Of a DNA stretch of 64,000 nt, positions 36,001-45,620 are shown in pieces. This DNA is from Anaerolineales bacterium. Lineage in GTDB: Bacteria > Chloroflexota > Anaerolineae > Aggregatilineales > J027. The translations under genes were made by a program, and so were the position numbers. Positions within the stretch are counted from its first letter, which is position 1. Each line of letters opens with the position of its first letter. The notes beneath the pieces were generated by a model, which had not been told where the DNA came from, made no database searches, and was given only the letters and a program-made list of their open reading frames with translations. Location: the NCBI GenBank assembly GCA_020634155.1, contig JACKCI010000002.1:558001-622000 (forward strand), given 5' to 3'.

Positions 36001-38984
36001 CAGAAGCGCAAGCTACTGCTATTGGTGCGCTCATAGTCGTCCATCGCGCTGGCCCGCACACGGAAGATACCCGCATTAGGCGGCGTGAACGCATAGCTGG
36101 CGGTGCCGTCGGCATTGGTACGCACCGACACGGTCTCGACTTCGATTTCTTCGGAAGTCCAGTTGTAGCGTCCGAATTGACCCTCGACAGGCACCCGTGA
36201 CCAGCGAATTTCGACAAAAGTCAAGTCGATTTCTTTATCGGCAAGGGGCTGGCTCTCAGTATCGACGGCGATGGTTTCAATCAGCATCGGCTCGCCTGCC
36301 TGCCCAAAGTAGCGGTCAGAGCGCAAGCCCACATACAAGTCAGCGGGATGCACCAGCACGCTTGTCCGTCCGCTGATGGATTGATAGCTCTCATCCGTGA
36401 CGGTGGCTTCAACGGTGATGCTCATGGGCTGGTTATAGCTGTTATGGGTGTTGTCGGTGTTGATGACCAGTTGCCCATTGGCATCGGTGGTGCCGCTGCC
36501 GTCCGCTACATAATAGGAATAGAAGTATCCACCGTTTTCATCCGAGAAGTTATAGTACCCCGGCCCGGTGTAATTGAAGTAAGCCTGATAACCATAGGCG
36601 CTCCAGTACACATCGGCATTGCTAACGCCACCACCAAAATAGTAGCTGGCGTCAATCACAGCATTAAGGGTCTCGCCTTGGAAGATGGCATCTTGTTGGG
36701 CTGTAACGCCGACCTCAAATTCAGGGACACGAAACTCGGCAATGCTGAAATACAGGCTATAGTCCCAATTGCCAAGGATGATGTAAGCGTCGCCAATCGC
36801 CACATCTTCGGGCAGTTCTAGCTCACCACTGAAGGTGCCAAAGGGGGTGAGTTCGAGGTCTTTTTCATATAGACGGCTGCCATCCACTGCTTCAATTCGG
36901 ACTGACACGGTGCGTTGATTGGGAATGGTATAGGTCATATCGTCACGGTCACGCACAGCACCACGGAAATAGACCGTTTCACCGGGACGGTAGATGGGGC
37001 GGTCGGTGTAGAGATAATCTTGTTCATCCGGCACAGAGTTATAGTATTCACTGTACCATACCGCGTAAGCTCCTGCGCCATCAGCTTGGATAAAGGAGAA
37101 ACGTCCGCTTGTGGTGTCCACTGGAGCGCGGAAGACACCCTCGCTATCGGTTTGTCCGTGCGCCACCATCTCATTATTTTGGTAGATGCTAATGGTGGTC
37201 TCTTGGATGGGTTCACCACTCGGCATATCGGTGGCCCAAACCAGCGTCTCGCCTTCGGTCTGCTTGACGGTCAGGGTTGCGGTGGCGACCACCAAGGGAT
37301 ATTGATAGTTATAGCTGTTGTTCTCGGTTTTGACGACCAGCCAATACACGCCATTGGGTAGAGTACCGCCCTCGTCACCAGCCAGCAGCACTTCCTTGGC
37401 TACCCCACTAATCCCACCAGAGTCAAAGCGTTGTGACCACTTGCGGATGAGCTTGTCTTGGGTTGCCCATGATGGCAGCGTATCTTCATAGTACCCACCA
37501 CGATCTGCTACCTGTCGAATAGCATCTGGTACCGTATCCGCATCAATCTGGTAGAGCCAGAAATCAACATTAGGGGTACCGCTGACTTCCATCGAGATAC
37601 GACTGTTTTGGCGATGCGCCCCGGTGATTAGCAATGGGCTGCGCCAGTCCACTAGGGGATAGGCCCATGTGGAAATCTCGCCTGTGGTGTAGCTAAAGGT
37701 GTAGTCAGTGGAAATGGCATTGCCATATACATCTTCAGCCCCAGCCTTGAGGGTGATGGTGTAGCGGGTTTGGGGCAATGAGACAAAGCTCATATACACC
37801 GAACGGTTATCCCATGCACTTGGTAACCACTCAACGGCTGGCTCAATGCTCAACTTGCCTTCGAGGGTGTCCATATTCATGGGCGACTTGAAGTAGATGG
37901 TGGCCCCATAGCCGGGATAGACCCCCCTCTCCCGATTGTCGGGTGAGGTATCGCTGACCCCCGGATAGGGAACGGTTCGGAAGGATTGCGACAGACCTCG
38001 GTTGAGGGGAGCCTCACCATTGGCACTCTTGGCGGTGTTGCTCACGTTGATGAGATACATAGAGTCGATTCGCATGTATTCAGTCGGCGTGAAGGTCAAG
38101 GAGGTGAAATCGCTATTCCAGCTAAAAGCACCCGCGACTGGCTCACCTTGGAACATCAAGGCAAAGGCCGCCTCAGTGCTGGTCTGTTCCATCGGTTGGC
38201 TGAAATTAGCCGTAATCCCGCTTTCTAGCAGGACTTCGGTCTGTCCATCATAGGGGGATACGCTCAGGATTTGAGGGGGAAGGGTCTCAAATGACCATGA
38301 AAAATCCTCGCCCAAAACCGCGCTATCGACTGCTGTTAAACCAGCCGTTACAGTAACGGTGAACTTAGTACCGCCTTGCAATGCCTTGGCGGGGGTAAAC
38401 ATATAAATCCCCGTGTTGAGCCATTCACCTTGGCCCTCCACACTGGGTTCAATGCGGATAGGCGTGGGGAGGTCTTCGAGTTGGGTGGTCGATACCAACG
38501 GCACCACTGGGCGATTGAAGGTTACGACAATGCGTGAATCCGCTGCCACCCCTTCGGCTCCATCTGCTGGTACAACGGTGGCAACTTCTAAGGGGCCAAC
38601 CGTTTTCATGGAGAACATCAGGGATTCAGCGAGGGTTAGGCCAGTGCTGGCTTTCGCAGTATCATCAAGCATAACAGCATATTCGGTGGCGCGTTGCCAG
38701 CCGACATCGGGTAGTACATTCAAGGTGCGGGCATCACTCCACACCAACCCACCCTCAGCAGATGGTTGGATGTGTAGAGCGCTTTCTACACTGGCTTGAT
38801 CCATTGCTTGGTTAAAGGTAATCGTCAACGGCTCATCGGGACTCAGTTCGACGCCCGGTAAAGGCCAAATATCAATGACCTGCGGCGGTACTGCATCACC
38901 GGGGTCTTGGGACTGGGCAATAGGTGAGCCACTCAATGCCCCAAAAAGAAGTAGGGCTAGACTTAGAAACAAAAGTTTTCGCAT
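33090..38984 (-). CDS. bacterial alpha-2-macroglobulin with thioester motif
   Basis: About 1964 residues from ATG 38984 (GAGGAGG upstream; an in-frame ATG at 39044 has none and overlaps the diverging gene). A signal peptide (MRKLLFLSLALLLFGALSG) precedes three or more Ig-like domains (for example LTITFNQAMDQASVESALHI), MG domains (YLYTDRPIYRPGETVYFRGA), and the A2M segment (TTWTLDARTLTADTKVG). The thioester motif is C-I-E-Q (HQCIEQTVSRFLPN, bases ~34543-34557), so covalent trapping of attacking proteases is likely. The terpenoid-cyclase-like domain follows (GGWGWFYTMESNPMVTAYAA). No lipobox is seen, unlike E. coli YfhM, and no pbpC gene is adjacent; the anchor is unknown. Confidence 0.95.
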   Translation of the reverse strand: MRKLLFLSLALLLFGALSGSPIAQSQDPGDAVPPQVIDIWPLPGVELSPDEPLTITFNQAMDQASVESALHIQPSAEGGLVWSDARTLNVLPDVGWQRATEYAVMLDDTAKASTGLTLAESLMFSMKTVGPLEVATVVPADGAEGVAADSRIVVTFNRPVVPLVSTTQLEDLPTPIRIEPSVEGQGEWLNTGIYMFTPAKALQGGTKFTVTVTAGLTAVDSAVLGEDFSWSFETLPPQILSVSPYDGQTEVLLESGITANFSQPMEQTSTEAAFALMFQGEPVAGAFSWNSDFTSLTFTPTEYMRIDSMYLINVSNTAKSANGEAPLNRGLSQSFRTVPYPGVSDTSPDNRERGVYPGYGATIYFKSPMNMDTLEGKLSIEPAVEWLPSAWDNRSVYMSFVSLPQTRYTITLKAGAEDVYGNAISTDYTFSYTTGEISTWAYPLVDWRSPLLITGAHRQNSRISMEVSGTPNVDFWLYQIDADTVPDAIRQVADRGGYYEDTLPSWATQDKLIRKWSQRFDSGGISGVAKEVLLAGDEGGTLPNGVYWLVVKTENNSYNYQYPLVVATATLTVKQTEGETLVWATDMPSGEPIQETTISIYQNNEMVAHGQTDSEGVFRAPVDTTSGRFSFIQADGAGAYAVWYSEYYNSVPDEQDYLYTDRPIYRPGETVYFRGAVRDRDDMTYTIPNQRTVSVRIEAVDGSRLYEKDLELTPFGTFSGELELPEDVAIGDAYIILGNWDYSLYFSIAEFRVPEFEVGVTAQQDAIFQGETLNAVIDASYYFGGGVSNADVYWSAYGYQAYFNYTGPGYYNFSDENGGYFYSYYVADGSGTTDANGQLVINTDNTHNSYNQPMSITVEATVTDESYQSISGRTSVLVHPADLYVGLRSDRYFGQAGEPMLIETIAVDTESQPLADKEIDLTFVEIRWSRVPVEGQFGRYNWTSEEIEVETVSVRTNADGTASYAFTPPNAGIFRVRASAMDDYERTNSSSLRFWAFGDYPVWWGEPSDTIDLIADKETYQVGDTARVLVPIPFAGKSTVLVSTERVGLMSYEVLEVEGSTLLYEVPITEETVPTIHLTVTLVKGIDDESLNPDYRIGEIALNVDPVAQRLNVSVTPTPSRVQPGETVTFDIEVTDADGNPVQGEVGLVLTDKAILALSSPNSTSLESNYYGYQWNYVTTSISIVGLIDRLTDRTVGVDQAEFESDEEFSGVADGVVTESARSADAALPQSAPAGGLGGGEGAQQPNVTVREDFQQTPLWAAHVITDENGHATVSVDVPDNLTTWTLDARTLTADTKVGQATTEVVTTLPLLIRPVTPRFLVVGDRVELASVINNNTTEDQTVEATLQATGVILESDITQSVTVPAGGRVRVEWIAVAEDVPYIDLTFIALNENGYSDAAKPSLATGPDGTIPVYRYTAPDKVGTGGILREGGSRVEGISLPPRLDEAQGELIVHADPSLAVTTIDSLDYLKNYPHQCIEQTVSRFLPNVITYRALQDLGINDPNLEANLVVALEQALNKLRLEQNYDGGWGWFYTMESNPMVTAYAALGLIEARDAGFEVEPNMLSSALNFVRQDYIRPNINSASWQLNRQAFYLYVLSRDGQGSQGELESLLEWRLNMSYAGRAYLLMAYHELFPEDGAIQDLISDLTTAAIVSATGAHWEEDSIDWWNWSSDTRTTALVLSALVRTNPESDLLPNAVRWLMVARNGDHWETTQETVWAVISLTDWMKLTGELQGEYTYSVSLNREGQLEGDVTPDTVRDGQVLRVAVSDLLKDEVNRLVFARDEGQGVLYYTAHLDLRLLAEDVDKLNRGVLIERQYFLEGDPATPITSATVGDVINVQLTFTLSQDIYYFVLEDPIPAGTEPVDTSLLTTSQLGDEPTLTPTWDDHWWWWWGWWYYDRTELRDEQANLYADFLPRGTYTYTYQIRASVPGEFQTMPSQGYAFYFPEVFGRTAGSLFTVSE

Positions 38985-39038
38985 AATGGGTACCTCCTCA
39001 GATAACCTAAAGACGACGACGGGGATGGCTTTGTTCCG

Positions 39039-40250
39039 ATGCACATTTTATTTCTAACCTCACATTTTCCATATCCACCACAAAGTGGCGGCGCGTTGCG
39101 GGCTGATGGTCTTATCAATAGCGCGGTAGAGACAGGTTATCAAGTCAGTCTGTTTTGCTTTGCCGAGATACCCCCCAACCACACCCCCCTGCATAAACGC
39201 TGTATGGACATTATCACGGTAAAGCCGCCCACCCGCCATTTAAGCGACCGTCTGCGTGATATTGCCCTGACCCGCCATGCCGACATGGCCCGTCGCTTCT
39301 GGTCACCGGAAGCCCTTGTGCAGCTAAGAGACTATCTCGCCACCCACACCGTAGACCTCATCCACGCTGAGAGTATTGAAATGGCGGTTTATTTGCTACC
39401 TATCCATACGTGGTATCCTGATTTGCCGTTGATATATGGCTCGCTCAATGCCGAGGCCGATTTACAGCGCACGGTTTTTCGGGCAGAACTGGGCAACCCC
39501 AAGCGCCTCGCAGGTACTCTATATTCATGGATTCAGTGGCGACGTCTCAGCGTACTAGAGCGCCGTATCTGCCAGACAGCCTCAGCAGTTCTAGCAGTCA
39601 GTGAACCCGACCAAGCTTTGCTCCAAGCCATGTCGGATACACCTGTTGCCTTGGTCAAAAATGGTATATCCACCGCCGACTATACCCATATCCAGCCTAA
39701 TGATGCTCTAGGCGACAAGGCGATTGTCTTCACGGGGTCGATGGACTACCGCCCCAATGTCGATGCCGTGCTATGGTTTATCGACCAAATTCTGCCGCGC
39801 CTGAGCGCTGATACCTATTTCTATATCGTCGGACATCGGCCTCATCCGCGCTTGCTGGCCTTACAGAGCCACCCTCAGATTAGTTTGACGGGCCGAGTAG
39901 ATGACATCACACCCTATTGGGCGGGGGCCAAGGTCTATGTAGCCCCCTTACGGATGGGCAGCGGTACCCGTTTCAAAATCTTAGAGGCGATGGCGTCTGG
40001 TTGTGCAGTGGTCTCCACCACGATTGGCGCACAGGGCTTGGGAGTCATTTCCGGTCAGGAGTTGCTTTTGGCGGATACCCCTATTGCATTTGCGAATGCG
40101 ATTGAAGGCCTACTCGAAAACCCAGCCCAGCGCGAGGCATTAGGGCAGGCAGGCCGCCAGTTCGTGCAACGCCAATTTGATTGGTCGGCGATTGTACCAC
40201 GATTACTGGAGGTCTATCGTCAATTTGACCCTGCTCGGCCCCATCAGTAA
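39039..40250 (+). CDS. GT4 family glycosyltransferase
   Basis: 403 residues, GT-B fold. The N-terminal domain starts MHILFLTSHFPYPPQSGGAL, with the usual Gly-rich acceptor loop. The C-terminal donor domain contains VFTGSMDYRPNVDAVLWFID, then MGSGTRFKILEAMASGCAVV, the E-x7-E region of retaining GT4 enzymes (here with one Glu clear). The specificity is unknown. It diverges from the A2M gene with only a 54-base gap between starts, and precedes a second GT4 gene by about 110 bases. Confidence 0.92.
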   Translation: MHILFLTSHFPYPPQSGGALRADGLINSAVETGYQVSLFCFAEIPPNHTPLHKRCMDIITVKPPTRHLSDRLRDIALTRHADMARRFWSPEALVQLRDYLATHTVDLIHAESIEMAVYLLPIHTWYPDLPLIYGSLNAEADLQRTVFRAELGNPKRLAGTLYSWIQWRRLSVLERRICQTASAVLAVSEPDQALLQAMSDTPVALVKNGISTADYTHIQPNDALGDKAIVFTGSMDYRPNVDAVLWFIDQILPRLSADTYFYIVGHRPHPRLLALQSHPQISLTGRVDDITPYWAGAKVYVAPLRMGSGTRFKILEAMASGCAVVSTTIGAQGLGVISGQELLLADTPIAFANAIEGLLENPAQREALGQAGRQFVQRQFDWSAIVPRLLEVYRQFDPARPHQ

Positions 40251-40362
40251 GATGGATAGCATTAAATAGGCTTAATCCCATGATAAAAGAATATTGATGC
40301 AAGTATGATGCACGTTTAAACTCACCCCGCTATAGTGAGCGCGGTTGCTAAGGAAGCGACAG

Positions 40363-41673
40363 ATGTCCACCAAACGCTTAATTGATGGCTTGACCAAATT
40401 TGATGCTGCCGAAATGGATAAAGTCTTCGGCGGTGAACATATTTTGCGCCTATCTGAGACATCTATCCATCTAGCGCCTATCAAACGGGTGGCGATCATT
40501 GCTGAAGCGTTCTTGCCCAAGGTGGATGGGGTTTCCAAATCGGCCTATTTGACCCTGCGTTATCTGCAACAGACCGGACGCGAGGTGATCGTCTTCGCGC
40601 CGGATATTTCGATTGCCAATGTTGGCCCTTCGCGGGTGATTGCCTTGCCTGCGCTGGGGATGCCCTTTGCGCCTGAAACCCGCATGGCTCTGCCTAGCCT
40701 TGCAGTAGGGCGCTATCTGGACAGCTTCAAGCCCGACTTGATTCACATGTTTAGCCCTGCTGCGATGTCGGTGAGCGGGGTGCTGGCTGGTCGTCGTCGT
40801 CATATCCCTGTGATTGGCAATTATCAGACCGACCTGCCCGGCTATGCCACCAAGCACTACAAGATGGGCGTGGTGGGTACTCTGCTCAAATATTGGTTAC
40901 GTTATGTGCATAATCGCTGCCATCTGACTTTGGCCCCCTCCATGTATACCCTCAAAGAACTCCGACGCGACGGTTATCATCGTTTGCGGGTGTGGGGACG
41001 GGGAGTCAATGCCGAGCGCTTTAGCCCTGCTCATCGTAGCCCAGAGCGTCGCGCTAAGTTGTTGAATGGACGTGACCCCAATTCGCTGCTATGCCTGTAT
41101 GTGGGCCGTCTTGCAGCCGAAAAGCGCGTCGATTTATTGCTGGATGTAGCGCGTACCCCCGGCGTGGCCTTAACAGTGGTCGGAGATGGGGCTGCCCGCG
41201 AAGAGCTTGAGCGTATGTTTGAAGGTACCGATACTCAGTTCACAGGCTATCTTTACGGTGAAGACCTGTCCCACGCCTATGCTAATTCCGATGCGTTTCT
41301 CTTTGCAGGGCAAAGCGAGACCTTTGGGCAGGTCGTTCAAGAGGCCATGTCGTCAGGCTTGCCAGCCGTCATTATCAACGAGGGTGGTATCACCGACTTG
41401 GTGCAAGATGGCTACAACGGCTTCATCTGTCCACCCGATTCGCAAGCTTTTGCCAAAGCGGTGCAGACCCTTCAGCAAAATCCCGCGCTACGTGAGGAGA
41501 TGTCCCGCAATTCACGCTATATCACCGAACAGCGCCCATGGGAAGCAATCATGGCCCAACTCGAAGGCTATTATGAAGAAGCGGTAGAACTCAACCGCCG
41601 CTTTAATCGTATTTATCATTTATCAACAGTGTCACGGCGTACCTTGCCGACTTTAGTACGGTTGAACCGATGA
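40363..41673 (+). CDS. GT4 family glycosyltransferase (mannosyltransferase / SQDG-synthase-like)
   Basis: 436 residues from ATG 40363 (AAGGAAG upstream; a TTG at 40345 precedes that site). The N-terminal fold has RVAIIAEAFLPKVDGVSKSA and PDLIHMFSPAAMSVSGVLAG, as in GDP-mannose-dependent alpha-mannosyltransferases and SQDG synthases. The donor domain has GRGVNAERFSP, YVGRLAAEKRVDLLLDVA and the E-x7-E motif in SETFGQVVQEAMSSGLPAV. It probably builds a glycolipid. An N-terminal extension of about 40 residues is not usual. Its last bases overlap the metallophosphoesterase gene (ATGA). Confidence 0.92.
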   Translation: MSTKRLIDGLTKFDAAEMDKVFGGEHILRLSETSIHLAPIKRVAIIAEAFLPKVDGVSKSAYLTLRYLQQTGREVIVFAPDISIANVGPSRVIALPALGMPFAPETRMALPSLAVGRYLDSFKPDLIHMFSPAAMSVSGVLAGRRRHIPVIGNYQTDLPGYATKHYKMGVVGTLLKYWLRYVHNRCHLTLAPSMYTLKELRRDGYHRLRVWGRGVNAERFSPAHRSPERRAKLLNGRDPNSLLCLYVGRLAAEKRVDLLLDVARTPGVALTVVGDGAAREELERMFEGTDTQFTGYLYGEDLSHAYANSDAFLFAGQSETFGQVVQEAMSSGLPAVIINEGGITDLVQDGYNGFICPPDSQAFAKAVQTLQQNPALREEMSRNSRYITEQRPWEAIMAQLEGYYEEAVELNRRFNRIYHLSTVSRRTLPTLVRLNR

Positions 41674-42620
41674 GCCTAACTGCCTTAATGACCCAAGACC
41701 GCAGTCTTTCGGGCTGTGTGCGCCTGCTGGTACCGCGCTTGCAACGTGAACGCCAGCAGACCTTCCATTCCTTGAACCTTGCTCAACAGTATGCCTTCCG
41801 TATCCCCACCCTGAACCTCCAGAAAGACCGCTATATCATCCTCAGCGACCTTCACAAGGGCGACGGCCTCAGCAGCGCCGATGATTTCATTCACAACCAT
41901 GCCTTGTATTGCCATGCCCTCGAATACTACCTCGGACAAGATTACCACCTCGTATTGAATGGGGATATTGAAGAAAATTGGAAAACGCGCCCCTCTGCGA
42001 TTGTCGATGCCTATGCTGACACGGTCTATGCCCTTGAACGCGAGTTTGTCAAGCAAAGCCCGCAGCACTATATCCGGATTTGGGGCAATCATGATACCGA
42101 GTGGGCTGACCCTGCTCAGGTTAAAGCCCACCTCCAACCCATCCTCAAGCATCCTATACAAGTGCATTCGGGCGTGATGCTGGGTGAGCATATTTTCATT
42201 GTACATGGACACCAAGGCGACCCGCGCTCTGACCAATACGCATGGGTGAGTCGTCCTTTTGTGCGGCATGGGTGGCGGCACCTGCAAAACCTATTCAAAC
42301 TCAGCCTCAACCACCACGCCAGCAACAGCCTGCACTTCTTTGACCGTGAGCGGCATCTACACCACTGGGCCAAAGCGAACCGCAAGTTGATGATTGCGGG
42401 GCACACCCACCGCCCGATGTTCCGCACATGGCCGCTGGGGCATGGCCCCTCGGCTCCCCATTACCTGAATGCTGGGGCCTGCACCCATACCAACGGCATT
42501 ACAGGCATTGAAATTGACCGCGGCGAGATCCGTCTCATCCGTTGGCACCAGACCGCACGGCGTTTTGTTCGCAGCACATTTATGAGCAACGACCTTAGCG
42601 CACTCCTAGCACGGCTTTAA
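41670..42620 (+). CDS. calcineurin-like metallophosphoesterase
   Basis: 316 residues with the five metallophosphoesterase motifs: D-x-H (ILSDLHKGDG), GD (VLNGDIEENW), GNHD (IWGNHDTEWAD), a His in IVHGHQGDP and G-H-T-H (IAGHTHRPMF). Relatives include LpxH-like and UDP-diacylglucosamine-type hydrolases. Coupling to a GT4 gene by a 4-base overlap suggests a role on a glycolipid or nucleotide-sugar intermediate, but this is only context. Confidence 0.9.
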   Translation: MSLTALMTQDRSLSGCVRLLVPRLQRERQQTFHSLNLAQQYAFRIPTLNLQKDRYIILSDLHKGDGLSSADDFIHNHALYCHALEYYLGQDYHLVLNGDIEENWKTRPSAIVDAYADTVYALEREFVKQSPQHYIRIWGNHDTEWADPAQVKAHLQPILKHPIQVHSGVMLGEHIFIVHGHQGDPRSDQYAWVSRPFVRHGWRHLQNLFKLSLNHHASNSLHFFDRERHLHHWAKANRKLMIAGHTHRPMFRTWPLGHGPSAPHYLNAGACTHTNGITGIEIDRGEIRLIRWHQTARRFVRSTFMSNDLSALLARL

Positions 42621-42706
42621 AAATAGTGGCGTTTTTGACAAATTGACTTGATTGTTTAGGCGAATGTTGTTAAAACAGTCTCAAATATCCTAGGGGATAG
42701 AGTACA

Positions 42707-44476
42707 TTGAGACCGCTATCAGTTCGTCAATTTACCCAACGTTATCATCGTGCCTTGATTTTCGTTTTATTGAGTACCCTCATTGTGGCCTTTGGGCTTC
42801 AGGGTTTCGAGCATGGTCGTATCAACAATTTCAGCGACCAGTCCATCCAACTCCCCATCATCTATTCTTATGCCGACCCTAGCCTCTTTAATGGTGATTT
42901 TCTTCTGCAAGCCCGCGAGAGTTATGTCACCCTGTTTTATCCAACACTAGGCTATATCTCACGAGCCGTACCGCTCGACGCCTTGATGTTGGTGCTGTAT
43001 CTATTGTCGGTGGGGTTGACCGTGACAGCCGTTCACTCTCTGGCCGAGACACTCTTTCCCAATCGAGATGTTGGGTTGTTTGCAGTGGTGCTATGGATGG
43101 CGTACTTGCCGAATCTGGGGGGAGACTATATTCACTCACCCTTTGTGACCCACAGTACCTTTGCGATTTCACTCGCGCTTTGGGCGATTGTGCTGATATT
43201 CCGCCAGAAACGCATTGAGGCCGCCGTCCTATTGGGTTTCATCGCTAACATCAATGCCATGACGAGTTTCTTCGTGGTCTTTATGTGGACCTTTGCCGTT
43301 GTGACTGACCGTAAACAATGGTCATGGCGGTTGTTGATACTCCCTGTTGTGATGGGAGTAATGGCCTTACCCATCCTACTTTGGCGTTTCTCGTTGCCAC
43401 TGGTTGAGGCATCGTTGGATGACTTTGTGTCCATTATTCGGATGCGGCTATGGTATGCGGTGTTCCCCTTCTCCATCTCATTGGTACTCTGGTTGGGGTT
43501 CTTTGCACTGCTGATGTTGTGGTTCCATTCCTTCCGTTATGGCAAGTCTGTCCGTCACGATTTTGTCTTGCGGATGGTCGCTGGTATTGGCACCCTGTGT
43601 CTGGTGGGGACATTCTTCTCAGAAGTCATCCCGCTTGAGTTCATGATTGAGCTACAACTCATCCGCAGCAGTTGGTTGATTAACCTATTCATCTTGATTT
43701 ATATCGCCAATATGATTCGGGAGTGGCTGAATCTAGGCGATTCGCGCCAGATAGCGCTGGCCTTTTTGTTGGTGATAGCTCTCGCCATCCCGCGCTGGTT
43801 TATGGAACGCATTCCGGTTCCGCACCCAACCCCCTATCCATTGTATGTCAACTTCGATACCCCTTGGGTTGACCGCGATACCCCCGCTTTCTGGGTTGTT
43901 GCCAGTGGAGTCTTGGCGGGTATCGTTTTTGCGGTATGGTGGGCTATTCACCGTCCGAGCGCAACCTATCCCAAGTCGGTATCGCACTTGATGGTGGGCT
44001 GGTTTGCCGTCTCAGTAACCGCCTTTGTGTTCCCCGCGTTTTTGGATAGCCAAATCCCCTCTGAGCAAGTGCAAATGACCAAAGAATGGGAAGAGGCCTT
44101 GGTATGGGTGGAACACAACACACCCAAGGATGCCCGTTTTGTGACCCCTCCAACCCTAGACGGTTTTCGGGTAACTGCCAAGCGCCCAAATATTGGCGAT
44201 TGGAAAGATGGTACAGTGGGTATCTTTAATAACGGCTGGGCTATTGAGTGGTATGAGGTAATGTTAGATTTAGGGTTTGATGAGGATGCCTTTGCTTTTA
44301 ACCCCCTCAACCAAAAGCAACTTTGCCATGTCATCGACAAGTACAAGGTTGATTATGCCATTGTCTTTAATGATTGGTACATTGAAGGCGAGCCGGAGTT
44401 TACCAACGAAGATTTTGCAGTGATTCCGGCTGACCATGTGGTATGCCCCTATCCTAGTACCCACATTATTGGCTAA
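42707..44476 (+). CDS. polytopic membrane protein of unknown function
   Basis: 589 residues with about eleven predicted transmembrane helices, beginning at ~17-31 (LIFVLLSTLIVAFGLQGF) and ending near 425-445 (LMVGWFAVSVTAFVFPAFL). The C-terminal ~130 residues are soluble (EEALVWVEHNTPKDARFVTP), as in GT-C-fold proteins and related polyprenyl-dependent transferases, though I see no clear catalytic Asp motif in the first loop. The start is TTG with GGGGAT upstream; no ATG lies close. The end overlaps galT by 11 bases on the opposite strand. Confidence 0.8.
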   Translation: MRPLSVRQFTQRYHRALIFVLLSTLIVAFGLQGFEHGRINNFSDQSIQLPIIYSYADPSLFNGDFLLQARESYVTLFYPTLGYISRAVPLDALMLVLYLLSVGLTVTAVHSLAETLFPNRDVGLFAVVLWMAYLPNLGGDYIHSPFVTHSTFAISLALWAIVLIFRQKRIEAAVLLGFIANINAMTSFFVVFMWTFAVVTDRKQWSWRLLILPVVMGVMALPILLWRFSLPLVEASLDDFVSIIRMRLWYAVFPFSISLVLWLGFFALLMLWFHSFRYGKSVRHDFVLRMVAGIGTLCLVGTFFSEVIPLEFMIELQLIRSSWLINLFILIYIANMIREWLNLGDSRQIALAFLLVIALAIPRWFMERIPVPHPTPYPLYVNFDTPWVDRDTPAFWVVASGVLAGIVFAVWWAIHRPSATYPKSVSHLMVGWFAVSVTAFVFPAFLDSQIPSEQVQMTKEWEEALVWVEHNTPKDARFVTPPTLDGFRVTAKRPNIGDWKDGTVGIFNNGWAIEWYEVMLDLGFDEDAFAFNPLNQKQLCHVIDKYKVDYAIVFNDWYIEGEPEFTNEDFAVIPADHVVCPYPSTHIIG

Positions 44477-45497
44477 GGTTGTAGTGAACCTCCGATAATT
44501 CCCGCAACCGCGACGCGGCCTGCTCTGGTGTCAGGTCGCGTTGCGCTTCTGCCAACATTTCATAGCCGACCATAAATTTCTTAACGGTCGCAGACCGCAA
44601 CAGAGGTGGGTAGTAATGGGCATGAAGTTGCCAGTGCTGCACATCCTCATCCCTATAAGGCGCTTGGTGCCAGCCCATCGAATAGGGGAAGCTGGTCTCA
44701 AACAAATTATCATATTTGACCAGCAACTGCTTCATAATCTGCGCGAGGCTATCCCGCTCTGATTCGGTGACATCGGTTAAGCGCAGGATATGGCGGCGCG
44801 GCATCAACAGTGTTTCAAAGGGCCATACAGCCCAATACGGCACCACCACAACCCAATCCTCATTCTCAACCACCACGCGCTCCGTCTCTTGCAACACATA
44901 ATCGACCAGTAGGAGGCGCTGATGCTTGGTGTAGTAAGCGCGTTGGTGGGAATCTTCGGCACTGAGTTCGTTGGGTAGCCATGACCCCGCCCAAATCTGC
45001 CCATGGGGATGCGGATTAGAGCAGCCCATCACATCGCCCTTGTTCTCAAAGACTTGCACCCACTGATATTGTGTGCCAAGTTCGGTGAGTTGCTCACACC
45101 AGACATCAACCACCCGTCGTATATCGGGGGGGGCCATTTCGGCCAAGGTCAAATCATGGCGTGCCGAAAAGCAAATCACACGGCATGTTCCTTGTACGGC
45201 TTCTAATTGAAACAAGGGGTTATCAGCTATGGCTGCTGAGGGGGTATCTGGCAAGAGAGAGGCGAAATCATTGGTGAATACGAAGGTATTGCCATAAGCT
45301 GGATTATGCTCTCCATTGGCCCGCACATTGCCGGGACATAGATAACAGGTCGGATCATGGGTAGGGCGCTTTTCAGTGGGGATACGCTCTACCTTGCCCT
45401 GCCAAGGACGCTTGGTGCGATGCGGCGAGACCAAAACCCATTCCCCAATTAAAGGATTATAGCGTCGATGTGGATGATTCGTCGGTTGAAATGACAT
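44466..45497 (-). CDS. galT: galactose-1-phosphate uridylyltransferase
   Basis: 343 residues. The active-site His-Pro-His motif is SNPHPHGQIWAG; zinc-site Cys are in TCYLCPGN. RRYNPLIGEWVLVSPHRTKR and the C-terminal HWQLHAHYYPPLLRS are also family-typical. It exchanges UMP between UDP-glucose and Gal-1-P in the Leloir pathway. No galK or galE lies in the window. It stands alone, convergent with the membrane protein and divergent from rpoB. Confidence 0.95.
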   Translation of the reverse strand: MSFQPTNHPHRRYNPLIGEWVLVSPHRTKRPWQGKVERIPTEKRPTHDPTCYLCPGNVRANGEHNPAYGNTFVFTNDFASLLPDTPSAAIADNPLFQLEAVQGTCRVICFSARHDLTLAEMAPPDIRRVVDVWCEQLTELGTQYQWVQVFENKGDVMGCSNPHPHGQIWAGSWLPNELSAEDSHQRAYYTKHQRLLLVDYVLQETERVVVENEDWVVVVPYWAVWPFETLLMPRRHILRLTDVTESERDSLAQIMKQLLVKYDNLFETSFPYSMGWHQAPYRDEDVQHWQLHAHYYPPLLRSATVKKFMVGYEMLAEAQRDLTPEQAASRLRELSEVHYNLSQ

Positions 45498-45517
45498 GCC
45501 CCTGTTCCCTATCCCTA

Positions 45518-45546
45518 TTGACTATTAAGCAACTAATCAGTATACT
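45518..45546 (+). promoter_or_regulatory. sigma-70 promoter of rpoB
   Basis: TTGACT (45518-45523), 17-bp spacer, TATACT (45541-45546). It lies 75 bases before the rpoB ATG, with no ribosomal-protein gene upstream, so rpoB has its own promoter here. Confidence 0.85.
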
Positions 45547-45620
45547 ATTTCATTCACGGATTTCCAACAATTCCCATCTTCCACGCCGAAAGTGTATGCC
45601 CCGCGAGGAGTAGGTAAGGT